From: JAICJC01 sp963709425
Lineage (GTDB): Bacteria; Actinomycetota; Thermoleophilia; Gaiellales; JAICJC01
NCBI GenBank assembly: GCA_963709425.1
Contig: CAVPWG010000005.1
Location: forward strand, 868,001 to 932,000
Length of the DNA stretch: 64,000 bases
Reading direction: 5' to 3'
The stretch's first letter is position 1. Each line of letters opens with the position of its first letter. Positions 36,412-45,290 of the stretch are shown here, one piece after another. The translations under genes were made by a program, and so were the position numbers. A model generated the notes under the pieces. It was given only the letters and a program-made list of their open reading frames with translations. It ran no database searches and was not told the origin of the DNA.

Positions 36412-37485
36412 CTACCCCGCGACCTTCGGCGCCGCCCCCATCTCCCTCAGCCACCGCGTGTGCGAGCGAAGCGCTGCCCGCACCGTCGGGTGCTCGTTGT
36501 AGGCGATGCCGCACTCGATCGACGTCCGCCTGACGATGTCGGCCAGTTTGGGGTGCAGCGTGTGCGGGACGCGCGGGAAGAGGTGGTGCTCGATCTGATG
36601 GTTCAGGCCGCCGATGTACCAGCCGATCCACGCGTTCCGCTGAGCGAAGTCCGCGGTCGCCTCGACCTGGTGGATGTGCCACTCCTGCCTGACGAGCGGG
36701 CCGTCCGACGGGGCGGTGATCGCCTCCTCGAGGCAGTGCGACAGCTGGAACGTGACCGTCAGGGCCAGCGACGCGACGGCCGAGACGCACAGGAACACGA
36801 GCAGCACGTGCACCGGCGTGTGCAGGACAAGCGGGATCGCGACCGCCCAGATGACGAAGAGCGCCTTCCCTCCCAAGAGGCCCGCCAGGTCCCACCCCCG
36901 CGGCCGCTTGAACTTGGAGCGGCCGACCGAACCGCGCACCAGGAAGCTCGCGTCGGTGAACCACTGCCAGCGGACGGTGACGAATGCGTACAGGAGCCAC
37001 ATGTAGAGGTGCTGGTAGCGGTGCCACGGGCGACGTGTCTGCGTGGGCTCGAACCGCGCAAACGGGAGCGCATCGATGTCGGGATCATGGTCGGCGACGT
37101 TCGTGTAGGTGTGATGGGCAAGGTGCTTGACCGCCCAGACATAGGACGATCCGCCGATCAGGTCGAGCGAGTGCGCCGCCACGCGGTTGACCGCTCGGTT
37201 CCTCGAGTAGCCGCCGTGGTTGGCGTCGTGCATGACGCAGAACCCGATCGCGGCCGCGGCCAGGCCGAGCGAGACCGACGCCGCGATGACGGCCGGCGGG
37301 GTCGTCACGACGAGGAGCAGAAGCAGGTACGACGCCGCCGCCCAGGCCATGACGAGCGCCGACTTGGCCCACAGCACCCTGTACGCGCGCTGCATCATGG
37401 CGGCGTCGCCAATGACGATCTCGGCACGCTCGTTCAAGAGGCGTGAAAAGTCACCCGCTCCGTGGAAGCGGATGCGCTCCGTCAC
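36412..37485 (-). CDS. Membrane fatty acid desaturase
   Basis: This is a di-iron acyl-lipid or acyl-CoA desaturase with about four membrane helices. All three histidine boxes are present: HDANHGG, HLAHHTYTN and NHQIEHHLFPRVPH. The last (QIEHH) is the form found in front-end (delta-5/6-type) and related desaturases. It introduces a double bond into membrane fatty acids, using reduced ferredoxin or a similar donor; there is no fused cytochrome b5 domain. Start candidates are GTG 37485, GTG 37536 and 37578; I chose the first because the protein begins to look like the family there. Confidence 0.87.
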   Translation of the reverse strand: MTERIRFHGAGDFSRLLNERAEIVIGDAAMMQRAYRVLWAKSALVMAWAAASYLLLLLVVTTPPAVIAASVSLGLAAAAIGFCVMHDANHGGYSRNRAVNRVAAHSLDLIGGSSYVWAVKHLAHHTYTNVADHDPDIDALPFARFEPTQTRRPWHRYQHLYMWLLYAFVTVRWQWFTDASFLVRGSVGRSKFKRPRGWDLAGLLGGKALFVIWAVAIPLVLHTPVHVLLVFLCVSAVASLALTVTFQLSHCLEEAITAPSDGPLVRQEWHIHQVEATADFAQRNAWIGWYIGGLNHQIEHHLFPRVPHTLHPKLADIVRRTSIECGIAYNEHPTVRAALRSHTRWLREMGAAPKVAG

Positions 37486-37607
37486 CTGGTGCCGAGCAGG
37501 GCCGCCACACTGTTTGGGCTCCCCGATGGCACCCACCCTAGCAGCGTCCGGGGCCCGCCCCCATTCCGCCGGAGCCACCGACCGCTGCTAAGGTGAAGGC
37601 ACAGTTC

Positions 37608-37621
37608 CGTTGCAGGCAACG
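37608..37621. promoter_or_regulatory. Short palindrome upstream of a small protein gene
   Basis: CGTTGCAGGCAACG is a perfect inverted repeat of six-base arms with a two-base centre. It lies just downstream of TAAGGT (37590-37595), which looks like a -10 box. It may be an operator at the start of the transcript. Confidence 0.3.
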
Positions 37622-37722
37622 TTTCGGGCCAGCCGCTTCGTGTGCGGTGAGACGCTTGTGACAAAGGAGCGACGAGGCGCCACGCGCCGGCGCACCCCAT
37701 CCACGAACGGAGGAGCGCCCCA

Positions 37723-37962
37723 ATGGAGTTCACCGTCGAACTGCGCTACCAGAGCGGCTCGTCGACCGTGTTGTCGACCGAGGCCGACACCGCCGACGAG
37801 GCGCTGCAGAACGTCCGCGACCAGCACCGCCCGCTGGTCGGGATCCACATCACGAGCCCGAGCCTGGCCGGCGAAGACGTACCGCCCGAGCCGCGCCAGC
37901 GCACGACGTTCACCTCCCGCCGGGTCCAGGTGCAGCACCGCCCGTCGCGCCGGCGCCGCTGA
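37723..37962 (+). CDS. Small hypothetical protein with Arg-rich tail
   Basis: This 79-residue protein begins MEFTVELRYQSGSSTVLSTEADTADEALQNV, a likely beta-beta-alpha unit, and ends in a basic SRRRR tail. It may bind nucleic acid, but I do not recognise a family. The ATG is preceded by GGAGGAG, which supports translation. It is monocistronic, with a possible promoter about 130 bases upstream. Confidence 0.62.
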   Translation: MEFTVELRYQSGSSTVLSTEADTADEALQNVRDQHRPLVGIHITSPSLAGEDVPPEPRQRTTFTSRRVQVQHRPSRRRR

Positions 37963-37993
37963 GCCCCCGAGGAGCCTGCACGCCCTCCTCGCC

Positions 37994-39136
37994 TCACCGC
38001 GGACGGTGCGGGTAGTCCGGCTCGCGGTTCTGGAACGAGAGGATGCGGGGGTTCTGCACGACGCCGTCGCGGATCTCGATCGCGCGCCGGATGGTCTCGC
38101 TCTCCTCCCAGCCGTCGGGCCCCGACATGACGTTGTGCAGGTGCGGGATGAGCGCCGCGCTGATCTCCCACGTGGCCGAGTTCCAGAGGTACGTCGGGCT
38201 GTGGTCCACGGCGTAGTAGTGGACGCCGGGGCCGACCGTGAACATCGGCTCGTCGAACGACGTCGGCCGCGCCCACTCGAACCCCATCCCCTCGTCGCAG
38301 GAGACATCGACGATCAGGCTTCCGCGCTGGAACAGGTCGAGATCCTCGTTGATGACGAACATGAGCGGATCGTCGGTGTCCTGGAGGATGCAGTTGACGA
38401 CGATGTCGTGCTGGGCCAGGTACTCGGAGAGTGAGCCGCGTTCCGGCTCGACGAGCGCCGGCCGGCGGGCGGGGTGGGCATCGTCGCGATCGTAGTTGAC
38501 GAGATGCGCCGGCGGCATCGGCGACGCGACCGCCGGGACGCTTCGGTGCGTGAGCACCGTGACGTCGTGGACGCCGAGGGCGAGAAGGGCGGCGACGGCG
38601 CCGCGGGCCGTCGCGCCGAAGCTGATGACGGCGGCACGCAGCCGAGGGCCGAAGTGCCCCGACGTGCCCCGCAGCTGGAGCGCGTGGAGGACGGAGCAAT
38701 AGCCGGCGAGCTCGTTGTTCATGTGGAACACGTGCAGGCTGAAGGCCCCGTCGCGTGTCCAGTGGTTCATCGCCTCCCAGGCGATCATCGTGAGCCGGCC
38801 GTCGATCGAGAGCTGGGTGAGCTCGGCATCCTGGACGCAGTGCGGCCAGCCCCAGAGCACCTGCCCGGGCCTGAGCGCGGCGATATCGGGGTGGACCGGT
38901 TTCGGCAACGCAACAATGTCGCAATCCGCGATCAGCTGCTCGCGGCTGCGAAGGCCGCCGACCTGGGCCTCGAGCTCGTCGTCGGCGTAGCCGTGCCGCA
39001 GCCCGTAGCCGTGCTCGAGGAAGATCCGGCTTCGGAGGTCGGCATCGATCCGCTCCAGGTGCCGGGGGTGGATCGGCAGCCTGCCCTCGTGCTCCTTGCG
39101 CGACGTCGCGATGACGCCGAGCGACAACTCCTCCAC
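37994..39136 (-). CDS. Alanine dehydrogenase/PNT-family enzyme, N5-(carboxyethyl)ornithine-synthase-like
   Basis: This 380-residue enzyme begins LGVIATSRKEHEGRLPIHPRHLERI, matching the N-terminal domain shared by alanine dehydrogenase, transhydrogenase alpha, saccharopine dehydrogenase and N5-(carboxyethyl)ornithine synthase. A Rossmann domain follows with AVISFGATARGAVAALLALGVHDVTVLTHR as cofactor site. The first-domain spacing and LPKPVHPDIAALRPGQVLWGWPHCVQ fit the carboxyethylornithine-synthase branch, which condenses pyruvate with a basic amino acid. Exact substrate is uncertain. It is divergent from the potassium transporter gene. Confidence 0.75.
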   Translation of the reverse strand: MEELSLGVIATSRKEHEGRLPIHPRHLERIDADLRSRIFLEHGYGLRHGYADDELEAQVGGLRSREQLIADCDIVALPKPVHPDIAALRPGQVLWGWPHCVQDAELTQLSIDGRLTMIAWEAMNHWTRDGAFSLHVFHMNNELAGYCSVLHALQLRGTSGHFGPRLRAAVISFGATARGAVAALLALGVHDVTVLTHRSVPAVASPMPPAHLVNYDRDDAHPARRPALVEPERGSLSEYLAQHDIVVNCILQDTDDPLMFVINEDLDLFQRGSLIVDVSCDEGMGFEWARPTSFDEPMFTVGPGVHYYAVDHSPTYLWNSATWEISAALIPHLHNVMSGPDGWEESETIRRAIEIRDGVVQNPRILSFQNREPDYPHRPR

Positions 39137-39207
39137 CTGCCCTCCAGTCCCCGCGGGATGACGAGTCTACCGCCCCTCGCCTGGCGGAAGCCGGTCCCCG
39201 GTGTACC

Positions 39208-41117
39208 GTGCGGCGCCTCGAACCTGTGACCGTGAGCACGACCACCGACACGCGCCGCCCGAGCACGCGCACACCAGCGCAGGCGGCCCTCCTCGTGGGC
39301 GCGCTGGGCGTTGTCTTCGGCGACATCGGGACGAGCCCGATCTACACCGTCCAGACCGTGTTCAACCCGGGCGACCCGCATCCCGTGGCCGTCTCGAGCG
39401 ACAGCGTCTTCGGTGTCATCTCGTTGATCTTCTGGTCGGTGACGATCGTCGTCACCCTGCTCTACGTCCTGCTGATCACGCTGGTTCGGGCGCGAAGCGT
39501 GCGCGGCGGCCGCCGCACGCGGCTCGCTCTGGCCGCCCTGGGGATCTTCGGCGCCTCGCTGTTCTTCGGCGACAGCATGATCACGCCCGCGATCTCGGTG
39601 CTGTCGGCCGTGGAGGGCCTGAAGGTCGTCCAGCCGTCGCTGGGGCATCTGGTCGTCCCGATCACCGCCGTCATCATCGTCATCCTGTTCGCCAGTCAGC
39701 GAATCGGCTCGGCGGCGGTCGGCAGGCTGTTCGGGCCGGTCATGATCGTGTGGTTCCTGGCGATCAGCGCGTGCGGCGTGGGCGGCATCGTCGACCATCC
39801 GGAGATCCTGAAGGCGCTCTCGCCGACCTACGCGCTGGGGTTCCTGAGCGAGCACTTCTCGACCGCGTTCTTCTCGCTCGCCGCCGTGGTGCTCGCGATC
39901 ACCGGCGCCGAGGCGCTGTACGCCGACATGGGGCATTTCGGTCGCGCTCCGATCACGCGCGCGTGGCTGGTGCTCGTCTTCCCGGCGTGCATCACGAGCT
40001 ACATGGGCCAGGGCGCGCTGGTGCTCGCGAACCCGCACGATGCGGTGCGCAGCCCGTTCTTCCTGCTCGTCCCGGATTGGGGCCGTCTGCCGATGGTGCT
40101 CCTCGCGACCGCGGCGACCGTCATCGCCTCACAGGCCGTCATCACCGGCGCCTTCTCGGTCGCCCACCAGGCCGTCCAGCTCGGATACCTCCCGCGCTTG
40201 CGGATCTCTCACACCTCCGAGCAGACGATCGGCCAGATCTACGTCCCGTGGATCAACTGGGCGCTGATGATCTCGGTGCTGGTGCTCGTGTTCGCGTTCC
40301 GGACGTCAGCGGCCCTGGCGTTCGCCTTCGGCATGGCGGTCACCGGCACGATCACGATCACAACGCTGCTCTTCTTCTACATCGTCCGCCACCAATGGCG
40401 GAAGCCGCTGTGGCTGCTGTTGCCGGCGCCGGCGGCTTTCTCGTCGTCGACTTCCTGTTCCTCGCGGCGAACCTGACCAAGCTCACGCACGGGGCGTGGG
40501 TTCCGCTGTTGATCGGCGTGACGGTATTCACGGTCCTCATCACATGGCAGCGCGGCCGTGCGCTCGTCACCAAGCTGCGGGAACGGGACGAGGGGTCGCT
40601 GCGGGCGTTCGTCGACGAGCTCCACCACCGGCAGCCGCCGCTCATGCGGGTGCCCGGCACCGCCGTGTTTCTCAACCGCGGCAAGCGCACCACGCCACTG
40701 GCGATGCGCGCGAACGTCGAGCACAACCACATCCTGCACGAGCACGTCGTGATCGTCTCGATCGAGACGCTGCCGGTGCCGCACGTGGCCGCCGCCGACC
40801 GGCTCGCGGTCGACGACCTCGGCTACGCGGACGACGGGATCACCCACCTCAGCGCCCGCTTCGGCTACATGGACGAGCCCAACGTCCCCGCGGTGCTGCG
40901 TCTGGCCGCGGAGGCCGGCCTGGAATCCCCGCTCGAGGTCGATCAGGCCTCCTACTTCCTCTCCACGATCGAGCTCCACGTGGGCTCCACGCCCGGCATG
41001 AGCCGGTGGCGCAAGCGCCTGTTCGTGGCGACGTCGCAGATCACCGCCGACGCAGCGGAGTATTTCGGCCTGCCCCGCGAGCGAACCGTCGTCATGGGCT
41101 CGCGGATCGAGGTGTAG
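39208..41117 (+). pseudogene. kup: KUP-family potassium uptake protein, frameshifted
   Basis: This is a potassium/proton symporter of the KUP/HAK family. The N-terminal part has LLVGALGVVFGDIGTSPIYT, FGASLFFGDSMITPAISVLSAVEG, and GAEALYADMGHFGR, all family hallmarks, over about 11 helices. The frame breaks between 40411 and 40440, after RKPLWLLLPAP. The expected continuation GGFLVVDFLFLAANLTKLTHGAWVPLL lies in another frame and runs through the cytosolic C-terminal domain to the stop at 41117. One missing base in a run of GCCGGC repeats accounts for it. The start may be GTG 39208, 39226 or 39232. Corrected length is about 630 residues, normal for the family. Confidence 0.83.
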
Positions 41118-41158
41118 GCCGAGGGCACAACGGTCGCGGCTGATACCGTCGTGGAGCT

Positions 41159-42079
41159 GTGCCCAATCTCCCTCGAAAGGCGATTCTCGCCGCCGCCACC
41201 GATCGCCGGACGCGCGCCTTCATGAACCGGTACGGCATGCGCCTCGGCGCGGCCCGCTTTGTGGCAGGGGAGACGCTCGACGACTGCCTTTCGGTGCTCG
41301 CCGACCTGAACGCCAAGGGGCTCCACGCCAACACGACCCTGCTCGGCGAGGACGTCGAGTCGCGCCAGGAGACCGTCTCCGTCGTCGCGGAGTTCCGCAC
41401 GGTGCTCGACCGGATCGGTGAACGGGAGCTGAGGGCCAACCTGGCGGTCAAGCTGACCCACCTCGGCCTCCTGATCGACGAGGAGCTGGCGTACGAGAAC
41501 GTGGGTGCGCTCGTGGATCACGCGGCCGAGCGGGGGAACTTCGTCCGGATCGACATGGAGCACTCGAGCGTCGTCGACGCGACGCTCCGCATCTACCGCC
41601 GGCTCCGTGAGAGCGGCCGCGACAACGTCGGCTGCGTCCTCCAGGCCTACCTCTACCGGACGCCGAGCGATCTCGACGCGCTGCTCCCGCTCGGCCCGAA
41701 CCTGCGGCTCGTGAAGGGGGCCTACCTCGAGCCGCCTGAGATCGCCTACCCCAGGAAGCCCGACGTCGACGACGCCTACCGGCGGCTGCTGGAGCGCGCG
41801 CTCCAGGGCGGCGCGTACGTCGCGGTCGCGACGCACGACGAGCGGCTGATCGGCCACACGATCCGGTTCACCGGGGCGCACGGGATCGCACCCGACCGGT
41901 TCGAGTTCCAGATGCTCTACGGGGTGCGGCCGCAGCTCCAGCGCGACCTCGCCGCCCGCGGCTTCAAGGTGCTCGTGGCGACGCCGTACGGCCCCGAGTG
42001 GTACCCCTATCTCATGCGCCGCCTGGCGGAGAGACCCGCGAACCTGCTCTTCCTGGTCAGGAATCTCTTCGCCCGGTAG
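41159..42079 (+). CDS. Proline dehydrogenase (monofunctional)
   Basis: This 306-residue FAD enzyme oxidises proline to pyrroline-5-carboxylate, the first step of proline breakdown. Family motifs include ANLAVKLTHLGL, FVRIDMEHSS, LRLVKGAYLEPPEIAYP, FEFQMLYGVRP and the C-terminal YGPEWYPYLMRRLAERPANL. It lacks the P5C dehydrogenase domain of bifunctional PutA, as is usual in actinobacteria. It starts with GTG about 40 bases after the potassium transporter gene. The P5C dehydrogenase partner is not in this window. Confidence 0.94.
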   Translation: MPNLPRKAILAAATDRRTRAFMNRYGMRLGAARFVAGETLDDCLSVLADLNAKGLHANTTLLGEDVESRQETVSVVAEFRTVLDRIGERELRANLAVKLTHLGLLIDEELAYENVGALVDHAAERGNFVRIDMEHSSVVDATLRIYRRLRESGRDNVGCVLQAYLYRTPSDLDALLPLGPNLRLVKGAYLEPPEIAYPRKPDVDDAYRRLLERALQGGAYVAVATHDERLIGHTIRFTGAHGIAPDRFEFQMLYGVRPQLQRDLAARGFKVLVATPYGPEWYPYLMRRLAERPANLLFLVRNLFAR

Positions 42080-42137
42080 GCGGCGCTCGCCGGGCTACAG
42101 AACTTGCCGGGCCGTCCGACGCCGCCGCCCCGTCGGG

Positions 42138-42899
42138 TCATGCCTTCTGCGCCACGAACGCGATCTTGCGGACGCGTCCGGTCTTCAGCCAGTCGCTCCA
42201 GAGCCGGTGGGCGGCCAGCAGCTCGTCCAGTGCCCGGCGCCCGATCTGCGCAGCGATGGCCGTTCCGTCGGCTGCGAACGCGTCGGTCAACGACTCCGCC
42301 ATGGCGCGGTGGGACCGGCTGCAGTCGTCCTGCCAGCGAACGATCAGCCCGGCGCGCTCCAGCAACCCGCGCATGTCCGCGAGCGGGGTGAGCCAGACCG
42401 TGCCGGCGTCGGGCATGTGCCCTCGCTCCGACTCGGTGAGAGGCGGGCCCTCCTCCAGGGTGAACGCGAACCGCCCGCCGGCCGTGAGCGCCCGGGCGAC
42501 CTCCCGAAGAAGCGTCTCCTTGTCGGGAAAGGCGAGCATGGTCTCGAGCAGGAGCACCACGTCGAACGCGCCGCCCGGGAGCGGCGGGACGTGCGCGACC
42601 TCGAACCGGCAGGGGAGGCCGCGGGCGCGCACGCGGGCGATGTCGATGGCGCTCGGGCTGTAGTCGACGCCCACGTAGCCGCAGCCCAGCGCTTGCGTGA
42701 TGAACCGTCCCGGCCCGGCGACGCCGCAGCACAGGTCGAGCACGGAGACGCCGGGGGCGATGCCGGACCGCTCTGCCAGCGCTCGGATCTCGCCGGCGCA
42801 CATGAAGCTCTCCTGCTCGACGTACTCGCCCGGGGGAAATGCCGCCTCCCGGGCCGGCCGGAGGGCCTCGACGAATGGTGCGCGGTCGTCCTGCTTCAC
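42138..42899 (-). CDS. Class I SAM-dependent methyltransferase
   Basis: This 253-residue Rossmann-like methyltransferase has motif I VLDLCCGVAGPGRFI near residue 53, motif II YVGVDYSPSAIDIAR, and motif IV AFDVVLLLETMLAFPD. The core resembles ubiquinone/menaquinone or small-molecule methyltransferases. The acceptor is unknown. It starts with GTG, divergent from the CDP-alcohol phosphotransferase/sulfatase gene 60 bases away. Confidence 0.86.
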   Translation of the reverse strand: MKQDDRAPFVEALRPAREAAFPPGEYVEQESFMCAGEIRALAERSGIAPGVSVLDLCCGVAGPGRFITQALGCGYVGVDYSPSAIDIARVRARGLPCRFEVAHVPPLPGGAFDVVLLLETMLAFPDKETLLREVARALTAGGRFAFTLEEGPPLTESERGHMPDAGTVWLTPLADMRGLLERAGLIVRWQDDCSRSHRAMAESLTDAFAADGTAIAAQIGRRALDELLAAHRLWSDWLKTGRVRKIAFVAQKA

Positions 42900-42958
42900 G
42901 AGAACCGGATCACAGGATCCACAGTAGTTCCCTTCAGATGTTCGAGCGCGGAGGGAGG

Positions 42959-45284
42959 ATGCGGGCGGTTCGAGGCCCCGCGACCGGGCTGGTCGCCCAG
43001 GCGCTGCTGCTCGCCGTCATCACGGCGACCGTCGGGGTGACCGGTGCCGGTGCGGTCGTCGGAGCCGTGTGCGCGGTCACCTTGGACGCGGCGCTGGCGC
43101 GCGGCCTCCTGCGCAACCCCTCCGAGCGGCTGGGCCCGGCCGGATGGGTGACGCTTGGTCGGGCGACGCTCGTCATCGGCGTCGCGGCGCTGACCGCGGA
43201 CTCGTTCGAGCGGGACGTGCCGGCGGCGATGCTCGTGACGCTCGCGACCATGGCCCTGGTGCTCGACTACGTCGACGGATGGGTCGCGCGGAGGACCGCC
43301 ACGACGTCGGCGTTGGGGGCACGCCTGGACGGCGAGGTCGATGCGTTCCTCATCCTCGTCCTCAGCGTGTACGTGGCGCCGTCGGTCGGGGCGTGGGTGC
43401 TCGCGATCGGCGCGGCCCGCTACGTGTTCCTCGTCGCCGGGTGGATGCTCAGGTGGATGCGCGCACCGCTGCCGCGACGCGACTGGAGGAAGGTCGTCGC
43501 AGCGACGCAGGGGATCGTGCTGACGGTCGCAGCTGCCGGCGTCGTGCCGCCGAGGTTGATGCAGGCGGCCCTCGTTGTCGCGCTCGCCCTGCTCGCGGAG
43601 TCGTTCGGCCGCGACGTGTGGTGGCTCTGGCGCCACCGGCACGCCGCCGACCACGCCACGGACGCCCACCCCGGACGCGTCCGTGCGGGCATCGCCGTGG
43701 CGGTCACGCTGCTCGCCCTCGTCGTGGTGTGGGTGGCGCTCGTGGCTCCGAACCAGCCCAGCCTCGTCACCCCCGCTGCGTTCGTGAGGTTGCCGCTCGA
43801 AGGCATCGTCGTCATCGCGCTGGCCCTCGTCCTGCCCGGCACCGGTCGACGCCTCCTGGCCTGGGTGGTCGGACCGGCGCTCGGCCTCCTGGCCATCGTG
43901 AAGCTGCTCGACTTCGGCTTCTTCACCGCCTTCGACCGGCCGTTCAACCCCGTCGACGACTGGAGGTACACCTCCATCGGGATCGAGACGCTGCGGGCCT
44001 CGATCGGTCGGACGGACGCGAACCTGGCGCTGATCGGCGTGGCGCTGCTCACCGTCTTCGCGCTCGTCCTCCCGACCCTGGCCGTGCTCCGCCTGACCCG
44101 GGTCGCGGCCCGTCACCGCCGGCAGTCGCTCCAGACGGTGGCTGCACTCAGCGCCGCCTGGGTGCTCTGCTGGGCGTTCGGCGCGGAGCTCGTGTCCGGC
44201 GCGCGCATCGCCTCCCTGAGCGCCGCCGACCTGGCCGTCCAGGAGGTGCGGGCGGTGCAGGCCGGCCTGCGAGACAGTGCGCGGTTCGCACACGCGATCC
44301 GCCGCGACCGCTATCACGCCACGCCGGGCAGCCGGCTGCTGACCGGCCTGCGCGGGAAGGACGTCCTCCTGGTATTCGTCGAGAGCTACGGGAAGGTGGC
44401 GGTGCAGGGATCCTCCTTCTCGCCGCAAGTCGACGCCGTCCTCGACGAGGGGTCGGGGCAGCTTCGGGCCGCCGGCTTCTCGTCGCGAAGCGGCTGGCTC
44501 ACCTCGCCGACCTTCGGCGGCACGAGCTGGCTGGCGCACTCCACGCTCCAGTCGGGAACCTGGGTCAGAAGCCAGGGCCGGTATGACGAGCTCGTCGCAA
44601 GCAATCGCCTCACGCTCAGCCAGGCGTTCGAGCGCGCCGGGTGGCGGGCGATCGACGACGTGCCGTCGAACGACCGGTACTGGGCACAGGGGTCGTCGTT
44701 CTACCACTACGACAAGGTCTACGACCGGCGGAACGTCGGGTACCACGGCCCGACGTACGCCTACGCCTCCATGCCAGACCAGTTCGTGCTCCTGGCCCTC
44801 CAGCGCCTCGAGCTCGCGAAGGCCCACCGTCCCCCGCTCTTCGCCGAGGTCGACCTGGTGTCGAGCCACACGCCGTGGACGCGCATCCCGCCGCTCATCA
44901 AGTGGGGCGACGTCGGTGACGGCTCGATCTTCAACAGGCTCCCGGTCGACGAATCCGGCCTGAGCGACGTGAAACAGGGCTACGGCAGGTCGATCGAGTA
45001 CACGCTGCGCTCCCTGTTCTCGCTACGTGGAGCACTACGGCCGCAAGAACCTGGTGCTCGTCGTGCTCGGCGACCACCAGCCCGCCACGGTCGTCACCGG
45101 GTACGGCGCCAGTCACGACGTGCCCATCTCGGTCATCGCCCACGACCCGGCGGTGATGCGCAGGATCGCCGGGTGGGGCTGGGTCGACGGCATGCGCCCC
45201 ACCCCAACGGCGCCGGTCTGGCCGATGAGCGCGTTCCGCGACCGCTTCCTCGGCGCATTCGGCTCGCAGCCTGGCACGCGGTAG
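42959..45284 (+). pseudogene. CDP-alcohol phosphotransferase-sulfatase fusion membrane protein, frameshifted
   Basis: The N-terminal part (residues about 1-220) is a CDP-alcohol phosphotransferase with the full signature D-x2-DG-x2-AR-x8-G-x3-D-x3-D (DYVDGWVARR ... GARLDGEVD). It is followed by about five more helices. The C-terminal part is an alkaline-phosphatase/sulfatase-fold domain like LTA synthase or OpgB: DVLLVFVESYGK, FGGTSWLAHSTLQSG, and DLVSSHTPW. At about 45015-45025 the frame shifts by one base; YVEHYGRKNLVLVVLGDHQP continues in another frame to the stop at 45284. Either ATG 42938 or 42959 could start it; the second follows GAGGGAGG. It probably makes or modifies a glycerophosphate-type envelope polymer. 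Confidence 0.75.
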
Positions 45285-45290
45285 CCCATT

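Noticed and set aside
42896..44869. A minus-strand frame of 657 codons opposite the sulfatase fusion
   Set aside because: Composition is Arg/Asp/His-rich without a domain; the plus strand carries the CDP-alcohol phosphotransferase signature.
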